From Deltaproteobacteria bacterium (GTDB lineage Bacteria; Desulfobacterota; Desulfuromonadia; Desulfuromonadales; Geopsychrobacteraceae), in the NCBI GenBank assembly GCA_018399135.1, contig JAGYPB010000008.1, positions 1 through 64,000 of the forward strand: a stretch of 64,000 nt of DNA. The letters are read 5' to 3'. Position 1 is the stretch's first letter. Each line of letters begins with the position of its first letter. Positions 47,324-56,792 of this stretch are shown here, piece after piece. A program made the translations under genes and the position numbers. A model generated the notes under the pieces. That model searched no databases, was not told the DNA's origin, and saw nothing but the letters and a program-made list of their open reading frames with translations.

Positions 47324-48478
47324 GTGACAGGTATCGACATTCCCAACATTCTGAAACAGGCACCGTCCCCTGCCTATGTCATTGACCTGGGTCGCCTGCG
47401 CCATAATCTTGCCGTCCTTGCTGATGTACAGCAGCGCAGCGGAGCTAAAATTCTTTTTGCCCTGAAGGCTTTTTCTTTCTGGCCGGTCTTTCCCCTGATT
47501 GCTCGGACGCTCAAAGGGGTTTGTGCCAGTTCACCATGGGAGGCTCGGCTCGGCCGGGAGGAATTCGGTGGCGAGGTTCATTCGTTCTCTGCCGCTTTTA
47601 AGCGGGAGGATGTGGAGGAATTGCTCTCCATCTCCGACCATCTGGTGTTTAACTCCTTTGCCCAGTTGGAGCGTTTTCGCCCGCTGTGGCAAGAAGCCAG
47701 GGAGCAAGTATCCATTGGCCTGCGCGTTAATCCCCAACATTCGGAAGGGGCGGTGCCCCTCTATGACCCCTGCGCACCCAAGTCGCGCCTCGGGATTCCA
47801 TGGGCAGAATTTCACGGGCGTTCTCTTGACGGTATTGACGGGTTGCATTTTCATACCCTGTGTGAGCAGTTGTTCGAGCCGTTGGCGCGCACTGCGGCGG
47901 TGTTCGAAGAAAAATTCGGGGAATTTTTACCTCAACTGAAGTGGATTAACTTTGGTGGCGGTCACCATATTACCCGTGAGGGGTACGATATTGACGGCCT
48001 GATCAAGTTGATCCGGCATTTTCAGGATAAGTATGAGGTTGAGGTGTATCTCGAACCGGGAGAAGCGGTGGTGATTGGTACCGGTCTGCTGGTTGGCGAA
48101 GTTCTCGATGTGGTGCACAATGAGGTGGAGAATGCTATCCTTGATGTGTCGGCAACCTGCCATATGCCGGATGTTCTGGAAATGCCCTACCGTCCGGAAA
48201 TCTACGGTGCCGGCGCGCCGCAGGAAAAGCCCTTTACCTATCGTCTTGGTGGGCCTTCCTGTCTGGCTGGAGATGTTGCCGGTGACTGGTCGTTTGATCA
48301 GCCCTTGAATGTTGGTAGCCGTCTGGCCTTTGAGGATATGGCTCACTACACTACGGTCAAGACCACAATGTTCAACGGCATTCAGCACCCGCATCTGTGT
48401 ACCTACGAACCGGATACGGGTGAGCTCAAGGTGGTGCGCCATTTTGGCTATGCCGATTTCAAAAGTCGGCTCGGTTGA
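47324..48478 (+). CDS. nspC: Carboxynorspermidine decarboxylase
   Basis: PLP-dependent decarboxylase of the alanine-racemase-fold group that turns carboxy(nor)spermidine into (nor)spermidine. The PLP lysine is in ILFALKAFSFWPVF; other landmarks are FNSFAQLERF, GLHFHTLCEQ, NFGGGHHITREGYD, and the GPSCLAGD segment with the catalytic cysteine at the dimer interface. The start is a GTG. It is 49 bases after the synthase gene; the gap contains a small hairpin (47281-47306, AGGGCG / CGCCCT). Confidence 0.92.
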   Translation: MTGIDIPNILKQAPSPAYVIDLGRLRHNLAVLADVQQRSGAKILFALKAFSFWPVFPLIARTLKGVCASSPWEARLGREEFGGEVHSFSAAFKREDVEELLSISDHLVFNSFAQLERFRPLWQEAREQVSIGLRVNPQHSEGAVPLYDPCAPKSRLGIPWAEFHGRSLDGIDGLHFHTLCEQLFEPLARTAAVFEEKFGEFLPQLKWINFGGGHHITREGYDIDGLIKLIRHFQDKYEVEVYLEPGEAVVIGTGLLVGEVLDVVHNEVENAILDVSATCHMPDVLEMPYRPEIYGAGAPQEKPFTYRLGGPSCLAGDVAGDWSFDQPLNVGSRLAFEDMAHYTTVKTTMFNGIQHPHLCTYEPDTGELKVVRHFGYADFKSRLG

Positions 48479-48623
48479 TTGGCTACCTGGTTGTTTGCTA
48501 TTGCTAGTTGGACGAGATCGGTCACCGTCAGTGGTGGTTGCCGATTTTGGTTATGACAAGAACAAGGTTCTGAGCCACCATCTCCCTGTGGCCGGATATC
48601 TCAATCATAGAAAGGTGCCGTTC

Positions 48624-50531
48624 ATGGAAAAGTGGAGCACTGCTAGTTCCGACAAACTGTATAACCTGAGCAACTGGGGGGCTGATCTTTTTTCCATCAA
48701 CCGTAAGGGGAACGTGTGCGTTCATCCGTCACCGAACTCGAAATATTCTATCGATCTGCGCGTCCTGATTGACGACCTGATCAAACGAAAAATCAAGCCG
48801 CCGATCCTGCTGCGTTTTATGGATATTCTCGAAGGCCGCATCTCCGCAATCAACCGTGCCTTCAAAAGTGCTATCAGCGATAATGAGTACCCGGCGCAGT
48901 ACCGTACCTTCTACCCGATCAAGGTCAATCAACAACGTCAGGTGGTTGAAGCTATTACCGAATTTGGTAAGCGCTATAATATCGGCCTGGAGGTCGGCTC
49001 CAAGCCGGAGTTACTGATTGCTATTGCCTTTGCCACCGGCAAGGATATCCCCATTATCTGTAATGGCTACAAAGATAACGCGTTTATCGAAACGGTTCTT
49101 TATGCGACCCAGCTTGGCTACGATATTACTATTGTCGTTGAAAAGTTGTTCGAACTTGAAAAAATTATTGCCCTGGCGCGCGAGATCGAAATTACTCCGA
49201 AACTTGGAATCCGAGTGAAGCTTTCTTCAAAGGGAACCGGTAAATGGGCAACCTCCGGCGGGGATGGCGCGAAGTTTGGCTTGCGCATATCCGAAATCAT
49301 GACCGCTATCGAGTTGTTGCGTGATGAGAACATGCTCGAAAGTCTGAATCTGCTCCACTTTCATATTGGCAGCCAGATCACTAAAATCGACAAGATTAAA
49401 TCCGCCCTGATTGAAGGCGCGCGGGTTTATGCCGAGATGTGTAAGCTTGGTGTCAACCTGGAGTATGTTGATATTGGTGGTGGACTTGGTGTTGATTATG
49501 ACGGCAGCAAGTCGAGTTATTTTTCCAGTGTCAATTATTCGGTCGAGGAATATGCCAACGACGTGGTCTATCAGATTAAAAACATCTGTGATGACGCTGG
49601 CGTTCGCTGTCCTAACATTATTTCCGAATCAGGGCGGGCGATTGTTGCCCATTATTCGGTGCTGGTGACTAATGCACTGAATACTAATGCCCAGAGTCTG
49701 ACGCCGGACTTTGAAGAGGTGCTGGAGTCGACGGAAAAACTTACACCGACGGTCAAAAAGCTGGTCGATATCTACAAGAGCATCGATCGTCACTCGTTGC
49801 GTGAGGATTACCACGATACCCTGCAACTTATTCAGGAGGCGGTCAGTCTGTTTAACCTCGGCTATCTTAATCTCCATGACCGGGCGGTGGCCGAATGGCT
49901 GTGCTTCAAGATTTTTCAGAAGATCAACAATATTGTTGAACGCTTGAAGTTGGTACCGGAAGAATTGCAGAATTTCCAGTTGTCGCTACGTCAGACCTGC
50001 TTTGCCAACTTTTCCCTGTTTCAGTCGATTCCTGATTCCTGGGCCATCGATCAGCTGTTTCCAATTATGCCGATTCAGCGTCTGCAGCAGAAGCCGGAGA
50101 TCAATGCGTCGATTGCTGACATCACTTGCGACTCCGACGGTGAGATCACCAGCTTTGTCGGCGAAAACGGTCGTACCAAGTTTCTGCCGCTGCACAAGGT
50201 GAAAAAAGATGAGGATTATTACATTGGTTTTTTCCTGATTGGTGCTTACCAGGAAATCCTCGGCGATATGCATAATCTGTTTGGTGATACTAACGCCGTT
50301 CACGTGACCTTTAACCGTAAAACAGGTTACAAAATCGACACCGTGATCAGCGGCGATGCGGTGTGGGAGAGCCTTAAGTATGTGCAGTACAAGGGGCCGG
50401 AAATTCTCAAGCATGTGCGTGATACCCTGGAGAAAAGTGTTGCGTCGCGTAAAATCAGCATCGAACAGAGCAGTCATTTTATTGAGCTGCTCGATCGGAC
50501 CCTGGTGTCCTATACTTATATGGGAGAATAG
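48624..50531 (+). CDS. speA: Biosynthetic arginine decarboxylase
   Basis: Converts arginine to agmatine, the first step to putrescine. A 635-residue member of the SpeA family: PLP lysine in FYPIKVNQQ, LGIRVKLSSKGTGKWATSGGDGAKFGL, FHIGSQITKI, YVDIGGGLGVDYDGS and the C-terminal domain with GAYQEILGDMHNLFGD. I start at the ATG at 48624 (AAAGGTG upstream). Agmatine must still be converted to putrescine by an agmatinase or deiminase, which is not in the window. It is the third gene of the polyamine cluster. Confidence 0.95.
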   Translation: MEKWSTASSDKLYNLSNWGADLFSINRKGNVCVHPSPNSKYSIDLRVLIDDLIKRKIKPPILLRFMDILEGRISAINRAFKSAISDNEYPAQYRTFYPIKVNQQRQVVEAITEFGKRYNIGLEVGSKPELLIAIAFATGKDIPIICNGYKDNAFIETVLYATQLGYDITIVVEKLFELEKIIALAREIEITPKLGIRVKLSSKGTGKWATSGGDGAKFGLRISEIMTAIELLRDENMLESLNLLHFHIGSQITKIDKIKSALIEGARVYAEMCKLGVNLEYVDIGGGLGVDYDGSKSSYFSSVNYSVEEYANDVVYQIKNICDDAGVRCPNIISESGRAIVAHYSVLVTNALNTNAQSLTPDFEEVLESTEKLTPTVKKLVDIYKSIDRHSLREDYHDTLQLIQEAVSLFNLGYLNLHDRAVAEWLCFKIFQKINNIVERLKLVPEELQNFQLSLRQTCFANFSLFQSIPDSWAIDQLFPIMPIQRLQQKPEINASIADITCDSDGEITSFVGENGRTKFLPLHKVKKDEDYYIGFFLIGAYQEILGDMHNLFGDTNAVHVTFNRKTGYKIDTVISGDAVWESLKYVQYKGPEILKHVRDTLEKSVASRKISIEQSSHFIELLDRTLVSYTYMGE

Positions 50532-50675
50532 GACAACTTGCCATGAGGACAGCCAGGAAAATTGATGACGTCTATGGCGCCGATATCATCGGTGGTCATA
50601 TCATCAGGTTCGAGACGTAACACTGCCGGACGAGCCGTAATACCTTGTTCAATTCCCTGTCTGATCTCCATGGCG

Positions 50676-50710
50676 ACAAAAAAAGCCCGCACGGCGCGGG
50701 CTTTTTTTGT
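50676..50710. terminator. Bidirectional terminator between speA and thiC
   Basis: GCCCGC pairs with GCGGGC around ACGGC, extended by seven A-T pairs on the outside, so both strands end in seven T. It suits both convergent genes. Confidence 0.92.
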
Positions 50711-50738
50711 GCGTTGTGCAGGGATGCAGCAACAGTTG

Positions 50739-52040
50739 TTAAACCGCAGCTTTTTCCTGTTTTCTCTCGTTCATCACCTTATAGGCACACAAGGCACCGC
50801 ACATGGTGCAAGCACCGTGACTTTCATCCACTCCCGATTCCTTGCGGATACGGCGGGCTTTTTCGGGGTCAATGGCGACGGAGAACTGCCCTTCCCAGTC
50901 GAGGTTTTTACGGAAGCGCGCCATGGCGTTGTCTTTTTCTATGGCTCCCGGGATCTTTTTGACGATATCGGCAGCGTGTGCAGCAATCCGCACCGCCATC
51001 ACTCCTTCGTGGACATCTTCAACCGTTGGAAGCCGCAGATGCTCGCTCGGGGTGACGTAGCAGAGGAAGTCGGCACCGGCAGCGCCGGCGACCGTGCCAC
51101 CGATCGCGGCGGTGATATGGTCATAGCCGGGGGCGATATCAGTTACCAGCGGGCCGAGAACATAAAAGGGCGCGCCGTGGCACAGGCGTTTCTGCAGCTT
51201 GATGTTGGCTTCAATCTGATCGAGGGGAACATGGCCGGGGCCTTCGATCATGACCTGGATGCCGGCCTCCTGGGCGCGTTGGGTCAGTTCACCAAGGATA
51301 ATCAGTTCCTGTATCTGAGCACGGTCGGTGGCATCGGCGAGGCAGCCGGGGCGGAAACCATCACCGAGGGATAGTACCGCATCATAGGGGCGTACCAGTT
51401 CGAGCAGGCGATCGTAGAATTCATATAAGGGGTTTTCCGCGTTGTTGTGAAGCATCCATTCGACAGTGAAAGAACCACCACGGGAAACAACCTCAAGCAG
51501 TCGCCCTTCGCGCTCCATGCGGGCGACCGTGTCCCGGATAACGCCACAGTGGACGGTGATAAAATCAACGCCGTCGTCGAGGTGTTTCTTGACTCCGTCA
51601 AAAATATCGTCAACCGTCATGTCGACGATCGGTTTGCCCTGGCGCAGTACGGCATCGCAGGCGGCCTGATAGAGGGGGACACTGCCGATACAGAGGTCGG
51701 TTTCGGCAATGATGGCCGCACGGATGTCATCAATGGGGCCACCAGTCGACAGATCCATCAGGGCGTCTGCTCCGGCAGCGGCCGCCACCTTGGCTTTTTC
51801 CAGCTCTTTATCAATGCTGGTATCGTCACCGCTGGTGCCGATGTTGGCGTTGGTTTTGGTGCGCAGACCTTCGCCGACGGCTAGAGGGCGGGCGTTAAGG
51901 TGTTTGTTGTTACGGCAGATCACTGCCGTGCCGGCGGCAATCTTCTGACGCAGAATCTCAGGTTCAATATTTTCTGCGGCGGCAGCTTCCCGCACCAGGT
52001 CGCTGATGCGCCCCTGTCGCGCTATTTCCAGTTGAGTCAT
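50739..52040 (-). CDS. thiC: Phosphomethylpyrimidine synthase
   Basis: Radical SAM enzyme that rearranges aminoimidazole ribotide to the thiamine pyrimidine. It is the short form (433 residues). Landmarks are NANIGTSGDD, MDLSTGG, VHCGVIRDTV, EGPGHVPLDQI, and the C-terminal cluster motif CTMCGALC (CX2CX3C). The start at 52040 has AAGGA upstream. It follows thiED, but an intrinsic terminator lies 21 bases before its start codon. Confidence 0.95.
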   Translation of the reverse strand: MTQLEIARQGRISDLVREAAAAENIEPEILRQKIAAGTAVICRNNKHLNARPLAVGEGLRTKTNANIGTSGDDTSIDKELEKAKVAAAAGADALMDLSTGGPIDDIRAAIIAETDLCIGSVPLYQAACDAVLRQGKPIVDMTVDDIFDGVKKHLDDGVDFITVHCGVIRDTVARMEREGRLLEVVSRGGSFTVEWMLHNNAENPLYEFYDRLLELVRPYDAVLSLGDGFRPGCLADATDRAQIQELIILGELTQRAQEAGIQVMIEGPGHVPLDQIEANIKLQKRLCHGAPFYVLGPLVTDIAPGYDHITAAIGGTVAGAAGADFLCYVTPSEHLRLPTVEDVHEGVMAVRIAAHAADIVKKIPGAIEKDNAMARFRKNLDWEGQFSVAIDPEKARRIRKESGVDESHGACTMCGALCAYKVMNERKQEKAAV

Positions 52041-52060
52041 GAAATTGTCCTTAGATGTGT

Positions 52061-52106
52061 TGAAAAAAACAGCGTCGGCTGCAATAAGTCGGTGGCCGCG
52101 CTGTTT
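52061..52106 (-). terminator. Terminator or attenuator between thiED and thiC
   Basis: Read on the minus strand, AAACAGCG-CGGC pairs with GCCG-A-CGCTGTTT (one bulged base) and seven T follow. It is 35 bases after the thiED stop and 21 bases before the thiC start, so any transcript that reaches thiC from upstream must pass it. Confidence 0.75.
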
Positions 52107-52140
52107 GGTTAGCAGATGTGATAACGGTGGACGGAGCAGT

Positions 52141-53574
52141 CTAATCCATCGGAGCCTTTTCATGCAAGAGCTGCATCGCCGCATGGAAGTGATTAATCGG
52201 GCCATGACCGTGGCCAATGGGAGTAGCATGCTCAATGGCTATGCTGATAAATCGTTTGCCGCGTTCAACGGCTTGCTTGAGGGGGTAGCCCTGGGCCAGA
52301 AAGGTAGCGATAGCTGCCGCCAGTGAGCAGCCGGTGCCGTGGGTGTTCTGGGTGTCAATGCGTGGAGCGGTAAAAATGTGCTCTTCGTCATCATGCAACA
52401 GCACGTCAATGGCGTCACCCTGTTCCAGATGTCCCCCTTTGATCAGCACGTTGCGGGTGCCAAGCATCTGCAGGTTGCGACCAGCTTCGATCATCTCTTC
52501 GGTATTGCGGGGGTGGATGCCGGTGATGGCTGCGACCTCCGGCAGGTTCGGAGTTAACAGGTAGGCTTGCGGCAGTAACCGTGAAATAAGGCTGTCGAGA
52601 GCGACATCATCGAGCAGGGTTGCGCCTCCTTTGGCTACCATCACCGGATCGACAACTGCCAGTAATGAGCGTTCGTCGATAATCTGGGCAATACGCCAGA
52701 CGCTGCCTCCCCAGTTGAGCATGCCGGTTTTGATGGTGTCGGTACCGATGTCATCAAGAACGGCTTCAAGTTGTTGTTCAATAAAGGTAGTATGAACGCT
52801 GTAAACCTCTTTGACCCCCAGGGTGTTCTGCGCGGTGAGGGCGGTCAGCACGCTGGTAGCGTAACTGCCCAGTAGAGTGATGGTTTTGATGTCAGCCTGG
52901 ATCCCGGCGCCGCCACCGGAGTCGGAACCGGCTATGGTCATGACCTTTCCTTTCGGGAGCGGAAGGTGGCGATTAAACAGCAGGGCGAATTCACGCGCGG
53001 CACGCCCAGGATCATCGTCGGCCATTACGCCTGAAATAACGGCTATCGAATCAGCTCCGGCGTCAATGGCTGCTGACGCTCTTTCCGGGGTCATGCCCCC
53101 AATAGCAACCAGCGGAATGAGCACCGCTTTGCGCACCATGCTTAAACTTTTGATGCCAACCAGGGTGATATCCTTTTTGGTGCTGGTTGGAAAAACACTG
53201 CCAAAAGCGATATAATCAGCACCCTGAGCCTCGGCCTTGAGAGCTTCGTCGACACTGTGGGTGGAAACGCCAATCAGTTTATTTCGCCCGATAATCTGAC
53301 GTGCTTGGACTGCGGGCATATCATCCTGCCCGAGATGAACCCCGTCGGCATCGATCTCGCGTGCCAGTTCGGGGAAGTCGTTGATGATCAACAAAGCGCC
53401 GTGCTCATGGCACAGGGTGCGCAGTTGGGTGGCGATGGCTCGCCGTTCATCAGGCTCAATATCCTTGGCGCGATACTGGATGACGCGTGCGCCACCGGTC
53501 AAAGCACGTTTGACTTTGGGTAAAATATTGCCATCACGGTTGTCGTCAGTAATCAGGTAGAGGCCGGAAATCAT
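52141..53574 (-). CDS. thiED: Bifunctional thiamine-phosphate synthase / HMP-P kinase
   Basis: A fused protein of 477 residues. ThiE (about 1-205) joins the pyrimidine and thiazole parts: YLITDDNRDG, VIQYRAKD, DGVHLGQDDMP, DYIAFGSVFPTSTK, ALIGG-like VAIGGMT. ThiD (about 215-477) phosphorylates the pyrimidine: TIAGSDSGGGAGIQADIKT, KTGML, VVDPVMVAKGG, THGTGCSLAAAIA. Such fusions are common in deltaproteobacteria and clostridia. AAAGGA precedes the ATG. The thiazole genes are not in the window. Confidence 0.93.
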   Translation of the reverse strand: MISGLYLITDDNRDGNILPKVKRALTGGARVIQYRAKDIEPDERRAIATQLRTLCHEHGALLIINDFPELAREIDADGVHLGQDDMPAVQARQIIGRNKLIGVSTHSVDEALKAEAQGADYIAFGSVFPTSTKKDITLVGIKSLSMVRKAVLIPLVAIGGMTPERASAAIDAGADSIAVISGVMADDDPGRAAREFALLFNRHLPLPKGKVMTIAGSDSGGGAGIQADIKTITLLGSYATSVLTALTAQNTLGVKEVYSVHTTFIEQQLEAVLDDIGTDTIKTGMLNWGGSVWRIAQIIDERSLLAVVDPVMVAKGGATLLDDVALDSLISRLLPQAYLLTPNLPEVAAITGIHPRNTEEMIEAGRNLQMLGTRNVLIKGGHLEQGDAIDVLLHDDEEHIFTAPRIDTQNTHGTGCSLAAAIATFLAQGYPLKQAVERGKRFISIAIEHATPIGHGHGPINHFHAAMQLLHEKAPMD

Positions 53575-53741
53575 CGGTAATCCTTTGCACCTGGGTTGCT
53601 TTGGCGTGTTGATAAAGCTGGTTTTTTCGCGTGAAAAGAGGGTAGAAATAACACAGTATGCAACACTAGCAGCTGTAAACCTTGGTGTCAACTAATCTCT
53701 AGCGGTTTCTTTTGTCGGTAAGGGGAGGATTTTGCGATCTG

Positions 53742-54941
53742 ATGACTTTTTCACCAATAAATAATACCGATAATACCGGCGACGTCATGGCTTTGCGACA
53801 AAACCCATCCGCCGACCAGGTTGGCCGACCGACCTGGGCTGATATCGATCTGGCAGCGCTACTGCATAACCTGGGTCAGGTCAATGCCTTACTCCATCCG
53901 AAACAGCGGGTGATGGCGGTTGTCAAGGCCGACGCTTATGGTCATGGTGCGGTGCCGGTCTGTAGAACCTTGGTCCGCGCCGGGATTATTGATTTTGCTG
54001 TGGCCACTCTCGAGGAAGCCCAGGCTCTTCGCCGTGCTGGAGTTGATACGAATCTGCTTGTCCTGGGGGGCTGTTTTCCTGGACAGGAAGAAGGTTTTAT
54101 CCGCGATGTCTTGATGCCCGCTCTCCTTGACCTCGAAACTGCAGAGCGTTTGAACAGGGTTGCGGTTCGCAGGCGACAACAGATCAGTGTTCATCTTAAA
54201 GTCGATAGCGGAATGGGGCGCGTAGGTTTTACTCCGGCACAGCTGCAGTTGGCTTTACCACGCTTAAAAGAAATGCCGGGGTTGGTGATTCAGGGGCTGA
54301 TGTCCCACTTTGCCTGTGCCGATGAGCCTTGTTCTGAGGTTTCAACGGAACAACAACATGTTTTTTATGACATGATTGATCTGGTGCGTACCAGCGGTAT
54401 CAACCCGGTTGAATTTCATCTCTCCAACAGTGCCGGTATCTCCGGCCGCTATTGCTCTGAGTGTACCCTGGTGCGCCCGGGTATTATGCTCTATGGCGGA
54501 CTGCCGGGGGATGATTTTGCCGCCACTCTCGATCTGCGCCCGGTCATGCATCTGCGTAGCTGTATTGCTCAGTTACGTGAACTTCCCGCCGGCAGTGGTA
54601 TCTCTTATGGCCATCAGTATCGTGCTGAGCGGCCCATCCGTGTGGCGGTTTTGCCTATTGGCTATGCCGATGGTTACAATCGGTTGCTGAGCAATGTCGG
54701 TCACGGCATTGTTCGGGGTTGCCGGGTTCCAGTGGTTGGGCGGGTCTGTATGGACTGGATCATGCTTGATGTCAGCACTGTTGCTGATGTCGCTATCGGT
54801 GATCCTGTGACCCTGCTGGGTAGTGCCCATGGGGTAACCATCAGCGGCGACGCGATGGCAGCGCAATTGGATACGATTTCGTACGAGGTTTTTTGCCGTA
54901 TTGGTGCCAGGGTGCCACGTCGCTACCTTCCCTCTGTCTGA
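53742..54941 (+). CDS. alr: Alanine racemase
   Basis: Makes D-alanine for peptidoglycan. PLP lysine is in VMAVVKADAYGHG; other motifs are SGMGRVGF, FHLSNSAG, RPGIMLYG, and the C-terminal catalytic Tyr in SGISYGHQY. The ATG at 53742 (399 residues) has GGGGAGG twelve bases upstream, a long spacing; ATG at 53787 starts nearer to the family start but has no ribosome site. It is divergent from thiED. Confidence 0.93.
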   Translation: MTFSPINNTDNTGDVMALRQNPSADQVGRPTWADIDLAALLHNLGQVNALLHPKQRVMAVVKADAYGHGAVPVCRTLVRAGIIDFAVATLEEAQALRRAGVDTNLLVLGGCFPGQEEGFIRDVLMPALLDLETAERLNRVAVRRRQQISVHLKVDSGMGRVGFTPAQLQLALPRLKEMPGLVIQGLMSHFACADEPCSEVSTEQQHVFYDMIDLVRTSGINPVEFHLSNSAGISGRYCSECTLVRPGIMLYGGLPGDDFAATLDLRPVMHLRSCIAQLRELPAGSGISYGHQYRAERPIRVAVLPIGYADGYNRLLSNVGHGIVRGCRVPVVGRVCMDWIMLDVSTVADVAIGDPVTLLGSAHGVTISGDAMAAQLDTISYEVFCRIGARVPRRYLPSV

Positions 54942-54994
54942 AATCGGTTGTCAGTATGCGTTCAACCATGTTAATAAATCGACCTTTCTGCACT

Positions 54995-55031
54995 GTAGCT
55001 ATCCAGCTCCGATCTGGTGCTGAGCAGATCC
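54995..55031 (+). repeat. Minimal remnant of repeat family 1 (remnant E)
   Basis: GTAGCTATCCAGCT joined directly to CCGATCTGGTGCTGAGCAGATCC. The first part matches the left 14 bases of the 144-bp element, the second its right 23. About 107 internal bases are missing. It lies between alr and purH. Confidence 0.55.
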
Positions 55032-55146
55032 TCTGCATTTAACTGATGTGCAGATATCAGCAGCGTGAATGCTGTAGAAACTTCTTGTTGATATTGACGT
55101 TAATCCACACTATTCCCTAATAGAAAAAACAGAGAAAGGAACCAGG

Positions 55147-56715
55147 ATGGCTGTCATCAAACGCGCACTTATATCAGTATCTGACAAGGCCGGGGTTGTT
55201 GATTTTGCCCGAGCACTGAATAGCGACTACGGGGTAACGATTCTCTCTACCGGCGGAACGGCCAGACTGTTGCGTGAAGCACAGATTCCGGTGACCGACG
55301 TATCTGAATATACCGGTTTTCCCGAAATGATGAACGGTCGGGTCAAGACCCTGCACCCCAAGGTTCACGGTGCGTTGCTGGGGTTGCGTGACAATTCCGA
55401 ACATGTTGCCGCTATGGAGCAGCATGCCATTGAGGCGATTGATCTGGTGGTCGTCAATCTCTACCCCTTTGAAGCGACCGTGGCCCACCCTGACTGCACC
55501 CTCGAGGATGCCATTGAAAATATCGATATCGGTGGCCCGAGCATGCTGCGCAGTGCTGCTAAAAATAACCGTTCGGTCACCGTTCTGGTCGACCCGGCAG
55601 ACTATGGGACGGTGCTGGGTGAATTGAAATCTGGCGCCGGCACGGTGGCGGAACAGACGAATTTCCGTCTCGCCGCCAAGGCTTATCAGCATACTGCTGC
55701 GTATGATGGTGCCATATCCAACTGGCTTGGCCAGCGTACCAGTGGAGAAGTAACGGACTTCCCGGCCAGTTTGACTCTGCAATACCAGCACAGTCAGGGA
55801 ATGCGCTACGGCGAAAATCCCCATCAGCAAGCGGCTTTTTACGTGGAGAAGGGGTTCAGTGAGGCCTCGGTGGCGACAGCCAGACAGTTGCAGGGGAAAG
55901 AACTCTCATATAACAACATTGCTGATACTGATGCGGCACTGGAATGTGTTAAACAGTTTGACGGCACCCCGGCTTGCGTCATCGTCAAGCATGCCAACCC
56001 ATGTGGGGTCGCCATTGGTGCCAATCTGCTGGAAGCTTATCGCAAGGCGTTTTCCACTGATCCGGAGTCAGCTTTTGGCGGCATTATTGCCGTTAATGGC
56101 GAACTGGATGCCGCGACGGCAAAGGCTATTGTCGATCAACAATTTGTTGAAGTGATTATCGCACCCAAGGTCGCTGCCGAAGCGGTGGCCGTTGTCGCCG
56201 CAAAGAAAAATGTCCGCTTGCTCGAGTGTGGTGAGTGGCCGACCGACAGCACGGCGCGGTTTGATTTCAAGAAAGTCCATGGTGGTTTGCTGGTGCAGGA
56301 GGCTGATCTGCAACTGAGTGCCGAGCTGAAGGTAGTGTCCCACCGTCAGCCGACAGACGACGAGATGCAAAATCTGGACTTCGCCTGGCGCGTGGCCAAA
56401 TATGTCAAGTCCAACGCCATTGTCTATGGTAAGGACGGCATGACCATTGGTGTTGGTGCAGGCCAGATGAGTCGTGTCAATTCTGCGCGAATTGCTGCTA
56501 TCAAGGCAGAACACGCCGGCTTGAGTGTCAGCGGTTCGGCCATGGCCTCCGATGCCTTCTTTCCGTTTCGTGATGGCATTGATAATGCCGCAGCCGTCGG
56601 GGTCACAGCAGTGATTCAGCCGGGTGGGTCGATCCGTGATGAAGAGGTGATTGCCGCTGCCGACGAACATGATATTGCGATGGTGTTTACCGGGATGCGC
56701 CATTTCCGTCACTAG
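55147..56715 (+). CDS. purH: Bifunctional AICAR transformylase / IMP cyclohydrolase
   Basis: Last two steps of IMP synthesis. The N-terminal cyclohydrolase (about 1-195) has [27 protein letters not shown] and [18 protein letters not shown]; the transformylase has [35 protein letters not shown] and the C-terminal [14 protein letters not shown]. 522 residues, full length. GAAAGGA precedes the ATG. It heads a purH-purD-purE cluster. Confidence 0.96.
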   Translation: MAVIKRALISVSDKAGVVDFARALNSDYGVTILSTGGTARLLREAQIPVTDVSEYTGFPEMMNGRVKTLHPKVHGALLGLRDNSEHVAAMEQHAIEAIDLVVVNLYPFEATVAHPDCTLEDAIENIDIGGPSMLRSAAKNNRSVTVLVDPADYGTVLGELKSGAGTVAEQTNFRLAAKAYQHTAAYDGAISNWLGQRTSGEVTDFPASLTLQYQHSQGMRYGENPHQQAAFYVEKGFSEASVATARQLQGKELSYNNIADTDAALECVKQFDGTPACVIVKHANPCGVAIGANLLEAYRKAFSTDPESAFGGIIAVNGELDAATAKAIVDQQFVEVIIAPKVAAEAVAVVAAKKNVRLLECGEWPTDSTARFDFKKVHGGLLVQEADLQLSAELKVVSHRQPTDDEMQNLDFAWRVAKYVKSNAIVYGKDGMTIGVGAGQMSRVNSARIAAIKAEHAGLSVSGSAMASDAFFPFRDGIDNAAAVGVTAVIQPGGSIRDEEVIAAADEHDIAMVFTGMRHFRH

Positions 56716-56737
56716 GGGGCGATTCGCGAATCGCCCC
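56716..56737. promoter_or_regulatory. 22-bp perfect palindrome between purH and purD
   Basis: GGGGCGATTCG followed by its exact complement, starting at the base after the purH stop. It has no T-tract, so it is more likely an mRNA-stability hairpin or protein site than a terminator. Confidence 0.5.
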
Positions 56738-56792
56738 TTGGGCTGCAGATAAATTGTCGCTACACGGACATAGTTGAAAGGAAGCAAAAACC

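Noticed and set aside
53575-53741. TPP riboswitch before thiED
   Set aside because: The conserved aptamer core could not be found by eye on either strand; a covariance search would be needed to exclude it.
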